From the NCBI GenBank assembly GCA_020832135.1, contig JAFIFG010000096.1:1-44085 (forward strand): DNA of 44,085 bases, in the 5' to 3' direction. The position numbers and the translations under genes were made by a program. This document shows positions 9,512 through 16,698 of this stretch, in pieces; within the stretch, counting starts at the first letter, position 1, and every line of letters begins with the position of its first letter. Source of the DNA: Clostridiaceae bacterium. GTDB lineage: Bacteria > Bacillota > Clostridia > Peptostreptococcales > Natronincolaceae. The notes beneath the pieces were generated by a model. The model was given only the letters and a program-made list of their open reading frames with translations, was not told the origin of the DNA and made no database searches.

Positions 9512-9790
9512 GTGTCAAGGTTAAATAGTGCATTTGGCATAGGGGTTATTAGATTAAATTATGAAGACGTTATACAAAGTGAAATTGTGTTACCTGCAAG
9601 GGAGAGGATAGATTTAGATTGGACTACTATTGATAGATTGATTAATGAGAATAAAGACTTTCAAGATTTCTTTAAAGACATTACAGAAGATTGAAAGATT
9701 GGAAAAGTAAAGAGCAATTATGATGAAGTTAAAAGCGATGAAGCTATGAAAAAGTTTATTGAGCTTAGGAATATAGGTGTTACTAAATAG
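9512..9790 (+). pseudogene. C-terminal fragment of an HrgA-like (COG2958-type) protein
   Basis: The first part, RLNSAFGIGVIRLNYEDV followed by EIVLPARERIDLDW, resembles the C-terminal region of HrgA/COG2958-type proteins that accompany restriction systems. No start context and no N-terminal part are present. The frame has a TGA at 9692-9694 and then continues for 31 sensible codons (KIGKVKSNYDEVKSDEAMKK) to a TAG at 9790. Relatives would probably have tryptophan at the TGA. It is therefore a truncated remnant with a nonsense mutation. Confidence 0.55.
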
Positions 9791-9804
9791 TAAACATCAA
9801 TATA

Positions 9805-10212
9805 TCATCTCTTAAAAACAATATTATTCATAAGTACTATTTGTAAAACAAAATGCAAAACAAAACAGCTAATGTCCTGCAACCCCAAGGCATTAGCTGT
9901 TTTACAAATTGTTTTGCAACAAATTTCTGTTTGCTTATCTTTAACCCGCAAAATACCCCCTATAATAAAAATAGCTGGTAGAAAGAAAAGAAAAAGAAGG
10001 TCGGTTATAGGAGTATCTGTTAATAATACAATTGCGATTGGAAAAAGTAATCCTATTAAACCTGCAATAATCATTAAGCTAGGATGTTTGGTTAAGCTTG
10101 AGATATGTCTGGGAACCCTTCCTGTAACAATATAGTGTCCAGGATTATATTGATTTTGTTGCCATTCATTTAAATCCTCCATATCCTTCTAGAAACCATT
10201 ATCTTCTTTCAT
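9805..10212 (-). pseudogene. Small membrane protein gene with an in-frame TAG at codon 8
   Basis: The best start is the ATG at 10212, because AGGAGGTTGATTCC precedes it. Its frame reads MKEDNGF and meets TAG at 10189-10191. It then continues with KDMEDLNEWQQNQ and two or three hydrophobic segments (MIIAGLIGLLFPIAIVLL; LLFLFFLPAIFIIGGIL). The ATG at 10182 inside the frame has no proper ribosome binding site. The C-terminal 40 residues run through a strong palindrome and do not look like a membrane protein, so the 3' end may also be altered. Function is unknown. Confidence 0.5.
9854..9918. repeat. Imperfect inverted repeat with a perfect 13-bp core
   Basis: The core arms aaaacagctaatg (9862-9874) and cattagctgtttt (9891-9903) are perfect around a 16-nt loop. 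Outside them, tgcaaaacaa is mirrored by ttgttttgca after a 5-nt insertion. It could be a bidirectional terminator between the HrgA-like fragment and the membrane gene, or a small inserted palindromic element. Confidence 0.6.
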
Positions 10213-10350
10213 GGAATCAACCTCCTGTTAAGACTTTGATAGTCAATAAGACCAATACAAAATTTACTATGAATAATTGATATTTTATATTTGTGTCGCC
10301 TTGAATAGAAAATAAGTAGCAACGACTACCTAGCTATTTTAAAAATAACT

Positions 10351-10890
10351 TCAAGCTATAATATCATCATTATCACCATTTTTTTGTATATACCTACTTA
10401 ATAAACCCTTTATTGTATTGATTTTTTCTTTATTATCAACTTCCCACTTAACTTTTTTGCCCTTCTTATTAAACACAGATTTTTTATTAGTAGTAATTTC
10501 TATTATTTCTTCAGTTTTTACAGCAAAATATTTTATACTCTGCCACTCTAATATGCTGAAATTAGCATATATACCTTTTTCTCTAATTTCTCCATTTTTG
10601 TATAAAAGGTAAATAACCAACAAATTAATAGCACTAGGTGCAATATCTCTAATAACAAATACTAATAAAATGGTATCATATGATTTGTAGTAAGAAGTTA
10701 GACCATAGATAGCCATGCCTATCCTTAAAATAAGCATAAGTATAAACACAACCATTCCTGCACTTTGAAGTCTAGTAAAGACCCTATATTCTAATCTACC
10801 CAACTGTTTTCTAATATAAATCGAATTAGCTGCTATACCCAAAAGTATGGGTATAGCAATAAATCCATGAATAAATAGTAAATACTCCAT
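10351..10890 (-). CDS. Integral membrane protein, possible DUF5673-like tail
   Basis: A 179-aa protein with AGGAGG 6 nt before its ATG. The first 110 residues hold about four hydrophobic segments (FIHGFIAIPILLGIAA; AGMVVFILMLILRIGMAIYG; TILLVFVIRDIAP; INLLVIYLL). A cytoplasmic tail follows with GIYANFSILEWQSIKYF and a strand-turn-strand KKSVFNKKGKKVKWEV, reminiscent of DUF5673-type domains. Function is unknown. It belongs to a run of minus-strand membrane genes in the island. Confidence 0.65.
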   Translation of the reverse strand: MEYLLFIHGFIAIPILLGIAANSIYIRKQLGRLEYRVFTRLQSAGMVVFILMLILRIGMAIYGLTSYYKSYDTILLVFVIRDIAPSAINLLVIYLLYKNGEIREKGIYANFSILEWQSIKYFAVKTEEIIEITTNKKSVFNKKGKKVKWEVDNKEKINTIKGLLSRYIQKNGDNDDIIA

Positions 10891-11001
10891 ATCCAGCCTC
10901 CTAAGAAAATTCTATTAATGAATCTAATGGTGTTACAGATAATTTATTTGTAACGATTTTAAAATATAATGGCTAATTATCTAGTTTTATCTTAAGGAAT
11001 G

Positions 11002-11178
11002 TTAGAGGTTTCCTATAATAACAATAAATATCGCTGGAATAAAAAGTAGTAATAATAATACAGCCCATACACCTAATATAGTTATTATATTTTGTTTTGC
11101 TTTTTTACGTTCTGCATCACTTTCTGCATTTTTATATGCCTGAAAATCCTTTAGTAATAGCCATTTGAAAATCCCCAT
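11002..11178 (-). CDS. 58-aa single-pass membrane peptide
   Basis: A short frame with AGGGGGA about 8 nt upstream of its ATG. It begins MGIFKWLLLKDFQAYKNAES, has a charged AERKKAKQN segment, and ends in one long hydrophobic helix (about residues 31-57). The topology suggests a cytoplasmic N-terminus and a C-terminal anchor. No family is recognised. It sits in the same orientation between two other membrane genes, with which it may be co-transcribed. Confidence 0.7.
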   Translation of the reverse strand: MGIFKWLLLKDFQAYKNAESDAERKKAKQNIITILGVWAVLLLLLFIPAIFIVIIGNL

Positions 11179-11238
11179 GTAATCGTCCCCCTAAAAACTA
11201 ACGAATTAAATGTTTTTGAAATGATTTTTTAATATTTT

Positions 11239-11439
11239 TTATTGTGTTGTTACTAGTTTATATATAATAAATAATAGTATAAAAATCCCGCCTAAAAACA
11301 CTACCATATACTGAATAAACATAGCATTTAACCATCGTCTGTCTACGTCCTTTTTCTTCTGCGGATTATGAGACCTATTAAATCCATTGAAAATATATAT
11401 CAATGCTATAATACTTATTATTAACCTAAGTAATCCCAT
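11239..11439 (-). CDS. 66-aa small membrane protein
   Basis: The ATG at 11439 is preceded by GGAGG at a 6-nt spacing and is preferred over a GTG 12 nt further upstream. Two hydrophobic segments (LLRLIISIIALIYIFNGF and YMVVFLGGIFILLFIIYKL) flank a basic loop, NRSHNPQKKKDVDRRW. Function is unknown. It is probably in one transcript with its minus-strand neighbours. Confidence 0.7.
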   Translation of the reverse strand: MGLLRLIISIIALIYIFNGFNRSHNPQKKKDVDRRWLNAMFIQYMVVFLGGIFILLFIIYKLVTTQ

Positions 11440-11694
11440 AGAAACCTCCACTATTTTTTGATGGCATATAGCGTAGTGGTACCTACACTGATTTCGCTTT
11501 ATGTATGATATTCAGTGCTATTTGGTACCATCACTTCAGTAATATCTACTTTTCATTGAAGATTTGAACCTCATGTTTATTCTACTCACCTAACAATTAT
11601 CTAATGTTTTGACTTTGGGTATTCTGTCGCCTTATATGTCAATCACGACACAAACCTCTAACCCAAAAAAGTAATACAACCCTAAATAAATATT

Positions 11695-12252
11695 TTACCC
11701 TTTAAAATACCATATCAGAAAAATGCCCAGTACCATAAATCCTATATGTAAAACCAATGACATAGGACGAATGGTAGATTCTAGTTCTCTAATTCTAAGA
11801 TTTAACTCTGTTATTATCTCTTTATAGAAGGGAAGGTCTCTAATCTTTTGTAAATCTACTTTAATGGCATCGGAAGATTCTTCGTAGGATATAGATTTAT
11901 TAAAATCCTGTAAAATAAAAGTTTTTCCTTTATGTTCATACCGAATTCCCATTTTTTCTAAAATAGAAGCTAACACATCGCTTATCATTTGACTATCGAG
12001 ATTGTATAAGATGTATCGACCTCGAAGTTCACGTGCGACCAATAGGAGGCATAAGAAAAGAATCCCAAACAAAATAAAAAGTTCTCTACCTGGAGGACCA
12101 AGCCATATAAAAAGGTCTAGCATGCCAAATACAATAGGTGTAATGAAAGTAATGGGAAACTCATATGCTATTGGTATCATTAATTTTCTCCCTGTTGATA
12201 AAAAAAGATGAAAGAAAATTAAAATAGCTATATATCCATACATAAACCTCAT
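11695..12252 (-). CDS. Membrane protein of unknown function
   Basis: A 185-aa protein with AAGGAGG before its ATG. Three N-terminal hydrophobic segments (about residues 4-20, 32-50 and 56-73) are followed by a soluble part of about 85 residues (SQMISDVLASILEKMGIRYE onward). A last membrane helix (VLHIGFMVLGIFLIWYF) ends the protein. The soluble part resembles no family I can name. It is the first gene of the minus-strand membrane cluster, which reads away from the serine recombinase. Confidence 0.7.
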   Translation of the reverse strand: MRFMYGYIAILIFFHLFLSTGRKLMIPIAYEFPITFITPIVFGMLDLFIWLGPPGRELFILFGILFLCLLLVARELRGRYILYNLDSQMISDVLASILEKMGIRYEHKGKTFILQDFNKSISYEESSDAIKVDLQKIRDLPFYKEIITELNLRIRELESTIRPMSLVLHIGFMVLGIFLIWYFKG

Positions 12253-12396
12253 GATATACTCCTCCTTTGATTCCCTATTGAAAAATTATTACCTCTAGAA
12301 TAACATGGCATTCCAAATATTACAAATAATGGTACATACATAAAATGCTTCCACAAAGGAGAAAAATAGAACCTAAGGAGGTCTAAAGAAATATTT

Positions 12397-12427
12397 CTTT
12401 ATTTCTACACATACATTAGAAATAAAG
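12397..12427. repeat. Perfect hairpin upstream of the serine recombinase
   Basis: The 11-bp arms ctttatttcta and tagaaataaag surround a 9-nt loop, about 60 nt before the recombinase start. It could be a leader hairpin controlling the recombinase, a terminator for transcription coming from outside, or part of a recombination site. Confidence 0.55.
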
Positions 12428-12488
12428 ACCAAGCTGAGGGGTAGGGGTTACTCCGTTGGCGGGTAATTATCTGAAGGAGGATAAAACT

Positions 12489-14078
12489 ATGAGCCATTTA
12501 GGTTCAGATAATTACCAAAGAGAAAACTATTATGTAGGAATATACTGTAGATTAAGTAATGATGATGGAGAAACAGGAGAATCAAACTCCATAGGAAACC
12601 AAAAATCGATGATGATGAAATACGTCATGGATAAAGGCTGGGATATTGCAGACATCTATATTGATGACGGTTATTCAGGGTTGTCCTTTGATAGACCTGC
12701 CTTCAAAAGGATGCTACAGGATATCAAGGAGAAGAAAATATCACTAGTGATTACAAAGGATATGAGTCGTCTTGGAAGAGATTACATTCAAGTGGGGCAC
12801 TATATTGAAAAATTCTTTCCAGAAAATCGTGTTAGATTTATAGCCATCAATGATAATTTAGACACAGGTAATATAGATGGCAACGATATGACTCCCTTTA
12901 AAGCAGTTATCAATGACATGTATTGCAAAGACATCAGCAAAAAAGTACGAAGTGTCTTCAATATGAAGAGGCAAGAAGGGAAGTTTATAGGACCCTTTGC
13001 TCCCTACGGCTATGAAAAGGACCCCAAAGATAAAAGTCACTTAATTATTGATAAAGAAATAGCCCCCGTTGTAAGAAGGATATTTCAAATGTACTTAATG
13101 GGGCATGGATTTACTTCTATAGCAAGGAAGTTAAATGAAGAAGGGATACCATCCCCCTCCTACTATAAAAAAAGCAAGTATGAGAATTACAATGTAGGCA
13201 GGACGAGGGTAGGGAAGTGGTGTCACAGCTCTGTAAAATCCATATTAAAGAATCCAGTTTACACAGGGTCTGTAGCTCAAAACAAGTACAAAAAGATAAA
13301 TTATAAATCCGACAAAGTGGAGGCTATACATCAAAAGGATTGGATTGTGGTGGAGGGAAAGCATGAGGCTATTATTTCACCAGAGGATTTTCGGAAGACA
13401 CAAATTCTACTGAAGAATAAAAATGCTGATTTCTCTGGTGCAAAAAAAGCAGTAAAGCTCTTCAGTGGATTTGCCTTCTGTGGAGACTGTGGTGAGTATA
13501 TGACCTATACCAAAGCCCCCAGTGGCAACTATTTCTTAATCTGCTCTGGTTATAAAAGGTTTGGGAAGAGCCACTGCACTAGACATTCCATATTAGAAGA
13601 TGAATTAGAGGAAATGATACTAAGTGACTTTAGAAAGCTAGTACATAAATTTGCCGATAGGGAGAAGTTGAAACAAAAAGCAGAAAAAGTAGCAAATAGA
13701 AAAAAGACCTCCAAAAGTATATACGAAGATGAATTGATTTCTGTAGAGAAACGATTAGAAGACGTCAAAATCATGTTGAAGTCCCTCTATGAAGATAAAG
13801 TAAAGGGAATCATTGATGAAGAACAATTTCTTGAATTCTACAACTCCTTCAATAAGGATAAACTCAACTTAGGTAATCGACAGGATGAGCTGAAAAAAAT
13901 CCTTAATATCACGGGAAAACAGGAGGATAAAAAGAAAAAAGTTGAGGGTTTAGTGGATAGAACCATGAACCTCAAGAAACTCAACCGTCTAATCCTGTGT
14001 GAGATGATAGAGAAGGTGGAAGTGTTGGAATCTCAAGATATAAAAATACATTATAAGATAAAAAACCCCTGCCAATAG
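12489..14078 (+). CDS. Large serine recombinase of an integrative element
   Basis: The ATG at 12489 has AAGGAGG 8 nt upstream and is preferred over the TTG at 12456, giving 529 aa. The catalytic domain shows YCRLSNDDG with R21 and the nucleophile S23, then DMSRLGRDY. A recombinase domain follows (GFTSIARKLNEEGIPSP). A zinc ribbon has CGDCGEY and then CSGYKRFGKSHC. A coiled-coil and a C-terminal DUF4368-like end complete it. This is the layout of TndX/TnpX-type enzymes that insert and excise transposons and islands. The stop codon lies within about 15 nt of the interrupted L,D-transpeptidase remnant, so this end of the gene marks the right edge of the element. Confidence 0.93.
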   Translation: MSHLGSDNYQRENYYVGIYCRLSNDDGETGESNSIGNQKSMMMKYVMDKGWDIADIYIDDGYSGLSFDRPAFKRMLQDIKEKKISLVITKDMSRLGRDYIQVGHYIEKFFPENRVRFIAINDNLDTGNIDGNDMTPFKAVINDMYCKDISKKVRSVFNMKRQEGKFIGPFAPYGYEKDPKDKSHLIIDKEIAPVVRRIFQMYLMGHGFTSIARKLNEEGIPSPSYYKKSKYENYNVGRTRVGKWCHSSVKSILKNPVYTGSVAQNKYKKINYKSDKVEAIHQKDWIVVEGKHEAIISPEDFRKTQILLKNKNADFSGAKKAVKLFSGFAFCGDCGEYMTYTKAPSGNYFLICSGYKRFGKSHCTRHSILEDELEEMILSDFRKLVHKFADREKLKQKAEKVANRKKTSKSIYEDELISVEKRLEDVKIMLKSLYEDKVKGIIDEEQFLEFYNSFNKDKLNLGNRQDELKKILNITGKQEDKKKKVEGLVDRTMNLKKLNRLILCEMIEKVEVLESQDIKIHYKIKNPCQ

Positions 14079-14092
14079 TATTCTTCTTGGCA
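14070..14092. other. Probable right attachment junction of the island
   Basis: The recombinase stop (14076-14078) is followed, in the same frame, by codons of an L,D-transpeptidase. A short inverted repeat, tgccaa and ttggca, brackets the change-over. Serine recombinases cross over within short, partly symmetrical sites, so the core is probably here. The left partner site lies outside the window, so the core dinucleotide cannot be read. Confidence 0.5.
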
Positions 14093-14489
14093 AGTACCTT
14101 GGGGTAAATACGGTATACACGGCACCAACAAACCCAACAGTATAGGGAATGATGCTTCGGCTGGGTGTATTCGTATGAGCAATAGAGATGTAGAGGATCT
14201 ATATAAATACGTGAAGCACGGCACACCTGTAGCTATTATTAATGGTTTCTATGGTCCCTTTGGTTATGGTATTAGGACTATAAAACCTGGCAATTTTGGT
14301 GCAGATGTTATGGAGATTCAAAAAAGACTTAGGGCTAGAGGCTACTATGATACTGATTATCTAGACGGGAAGTATGGTCCAATGATGGAGCAGGCATTAT
14401 ATCAATTTCAAAAAGATAATAATTTACCGAAAAACCCACATATAGATTGGGTCACCTATAATGCTTTAGGAGTTATTTTAATGGACTAA
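14079..14489 (+). pseudogene. L,D-transpeptidase (YkuD) with peptidoglycan-binding domain, 5' part missing
   Basis: The frame begins directly after the recombinase stop with [20 protein letters not shown], the start of the YkuD catalytic core. The catalytic SAGCIRM with its cysteine follows, and then a peptidoglycan-binding repeat ([18 protein letters not shown]...YQFQKDN). Normal family members have about 200 further residues in front. Those are absent here, because the serine-recombinase element ends at this point. A start exists at 14175, but it lies after the catalytic cysteine. The gene is broken in this configuration and might be restored if the element excises. Confidence 0.85.
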
Positions 14490-14549
14490 AAAAGGAATTT
14501 CATAGAATACAAAGAAGTAAGTCAGTAATAACTTTAAGGGGGAAAAAAT

Positions 14550-15272
14550 ATGGGATTTAATGTATGTAATAAAGATGGCAAGCATATAGGTATAGTAATA
14601 AATAATAATAACCCCATTAAAAACACAGCCCTAGTGGCCATTACTGACTTAACTACAAACGATATAGAAATAAACTGGAACGAAGTCACTAGTCGTCTTG
14701 CAAGTACTTATAAATGCAAATCACTTTTAGGTAAGATCAATCATGAAAAGTTAAAGGAAGAACTCAAGAAGGTTTGGATGGAGGATTACAGGGATCTTGG
14801 AGACTACAGTGATGAATATATAAAGAAGATCTTATTATTTAGAGAATTTACAAGCTTTGGTGAATATATTCATATAGAGGAAGGCAGCATCCAGGGATAC
14901 GTATTATTAAATGTAGAGGATATACATTTTAAAAATGAAGATTATATTATGATAAAAGAAGATTTAGACTATGTTTCAAATAGAGAAAATGTTTTGGTCC
15001 AGAAGCCTCTTTATTGCAAAATTATAGACTATCCGATTTTAGATATAGATGTTATGGGGGCAGAGGGATTATTTTTGGGGGGTGGACTTGCAGATTTAGG
15101 TGGTATGAATCATGCTCATGAGACAAAATTAAAAATTATATCAGGTAATGTGGTGGAAATCTTAAAGTTTCCCATTCATATGCATGTTAAAAAAGGTATG
15201 TACATAAATATATATTTTGAGGAGGAAAAAATAAAAGGAGTGTTTTGTGACGGGGTTATATACCAGTTTTAA
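14550..15272 (+). CDS. Hypothetical protein
   Basis: A 240-aa soluble protein with aaggggg before its ATG. I recognise no family. A beta-rich start (MGFNVCNKDGKHIGIVIN) is followed by a helical middle with KLKEELKKVWMEDYRDLG. The second half is beta-rich, with LFLGGGLADLGGMNHAHE. There is no signal peptide or membrane segment. It is followed after 14 nt by the CBS gene, so the two are probably one transcript. Confidence 0.6.
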   Translation: MGFNVCNKDGKHIGIVINNNNPIKNTALVAITDLTTNDIEINWNEVTSRLASTYKCKSLLGKINHEKLKEELKKVWMEDYRDLGDYSDEYIKKILLFREFTSFGEYIHIEEGSIQGYVLLNVEDIHFKNEDYIMIKEDLDYVSNRENVLVQKPLYCKIIDYPILDIDVMGAEGLFLGGGLADLGGMNHAHETKLKIISGNVVEILKFPIHMHVKKGMYINIYFEEEKIKGVFCDGVIYQF

Positions 15273-15286
15273 AGGGGGATAGTCAA

Positions 15287-15667
15287 ATGAACATTGAAGG
15301 TATTATGCATACAGAACTAGTAGAGGTATGTCCAGAGGATACCATAGCTAAGGCATTAAAAGTCATGGAAGATTATCGTATAAATGAGATGCCAGTTGTA
15401 GATAGAGAAAGAAATCTCATTGGTATGATTGGAAAGCCAGACATTTATAGGTTTTTAATTGATCCAGGACATTATAAAAGCTGCCCTGTAGATTGGGTCA
15501 TGATAAGAAGTGTTGCTACCGCCCAGAAGGAAGAAGATGTCTTTGCTATAGCAAAGAGATTAAGAGAAAATGCTGTTGTGGCATTACCAGTAATAGAAGC
15601 AACTAAAGTAATAGGAATGATTACATTGGAAAGCATATTGGACTATTTTGTAGAAAAATTTCAATGA
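15287..15667 (+). CDS. CBS-domain pair protein
   Basis: A 126-aa protein built of two CBS motifs. The first runs from IMHTELVEVCPEDTIAKALK to PVVDRERNLIGMIG; the second from VMIRSVATAQKEEDV to LPVIEATKVIGMITL. Such stand-alone pairs bind adenine nucleotides and act as sensors. The partner is unknown, though the co-transcribed upstream hypothetical gene is a candidate. A terminator follows directly. Confidence 0.9.
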   Translation: MNIEGIMHTELVEVCPEDTIAKALKVMEDYRINEMPVVDRERNLIGMIGKPDIYRFLIDPGHYKSCPVDWVMIRSVATAQKEEDVFAIAKRLRENAVVALPVIEATKVIGMITLESILDYFVEKFQ

Positions 15668-15675
15668 GATAAACG

Positions 15676-15702
15676 AAACCCCTGCCAACTGTGCAGGGGT
15701 TT
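15676..15702. terminator. Bidirectional terminator between the CBS gene and uppP
   Basis: Perfect 10-bp GC-rich stem aaacccctgc / gcaggggttt with a 7-nt loop, followed by T-rich DNA. It separates the plus-strand CBS gene from the convergent minus-strand uppP. Confidence 0.9.
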
Positions 15703-15704
15703 TA

Positions 15705-16535
15705 TTAGTTAAGCAGGGATAAAACAACAATGATACTTCCTATAGTCCAAGTGTAAAAAGAAAAATAGTACAGTTTCTCTTTTTTTATAAAATTTATTAA
15801 TGCCTTTATAGCAAAAACCCCTGACAAAAAGGAGGCCAAGACTCCTGCTAAAATAATACCCAAAGAGATGTCACCTAAACCATAGGTAAAAGCATCTTTG
15901 GTTTCCAATAAGGTAGCTCCCAATATAGACGGAATGGCGATTAGAAAGGAAAATTTTGTGGCCAATTCCTTATTAAATCCTCTAAAAAGGGAACCTACAA
16001 TAGTAGAACCTGAGCGAGATATACCGGGTGTAATTGCTAATCCCTGAAAAATACCTACTAAAACGGCATCAAACCATCTCATATTATGAATATTCTTTTT
16101 GCCAGTATGAATTTTTTCAGCAGTCCACAGTAGGGTTCCAGTAATGATAAGAGAGATACCTATAATGATGTGGGAGGTAAAAAACCCTTCAAAGATATCC
16201 CCTAAAAATATCCCCATCAATCCAGTCGGAATAGTAGCAACAATAATTAAGAGGCCAAGCTTTCTATGCTGGTTATGGGCTCTTATTCCTCTACCCCTCA
16301 AAGCTTCTATAACCATTAAAATAAATTCTTTACAAATTAAAAATATATCTTCATGATATACAAAGAAAATAGAAATAAGGGTTCCAAAGTGTAGCATAAC
16401 AGCTAGAAATAACATTCTATCTTCAGGTACACCTAAAAGACCTTGTGTTATGGCTAGGTGTCCAGAGCTACTTACTGGTAAGAATTCTGTAAGGCCTTGA
16501 ACAATTCCTAAAATAATGGATTTCATAATCGTCAA
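15705..16535 (-). CDS. uppP: Undecaprenyl-diphosphatase
   Basis: A 276-aa multi-pass membrane enzyme. The signature motifs are GLTEFLPVSSSGHL near the N-terminus and TPGISRSGSTI near residue 165, which form the phosphatase site of the BacA/UppP family. It dephosphorylates undecaprenyl diphosphate to recycle the lipid carrier for cell-wall synthesis and gives bacitracin tolerance. The TTG start is chosen because AGGAGGTG lies about 6 nt upstream; the next ATG is 9 nt further in. Confidence 0.95.
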   Translation of the reverse strand: MTIMKSIILGIVQGLTEFLPVSSSGHLAITQGLLGVPEDRMLFLAVMLHFGTLISIFFVYHEDIFLICKEFILMVIEALRGRGIRAHNQHRKLGLLIIVATIPTGLMGIFLGDIFEGFFTSHIIIGISLIITGTLLWTAEKIHTGKKNIHNMRWFDAVLVGIFQGLAITPGISRSGSTIVGSLFRGFNKELATKFSFLIAIPSILGATLLETKDAFTYGLGDISLGIILAGVLASFLSGVFAIKALINFIKKEKLYYFSFYTWTIGSIIVVLSLLN

Positions 16536-16698
16536 AAAAACACCTCCTTAAAGATTTTTATTCAACAGATTAAATTATATCACAAAAAATAATGTAATAT
16601 ATAGAAAAAAAATACATGTTGAAGGAGTGTGATATATTGTGTAGACTTAAGTATAGATAAATAAAATAAACTATTAAACTTAGTTAAGGGTGGTTTTT

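Noticed and set aside
9348-9533. Minus-strand open frame of 61 codons
   Set aside because: AT-rich, no ribosome binding site, and a composition unlike a real protein.
9692-9694. In-frame TGA in the HrgA-like fragment as a selenocysteine codon
   Set aside because: It is not at a cysteine or redox position, no UxxC or CxxU is formed, and the gene is already truncated; a tryptophan-to-stop mutation is simpler.
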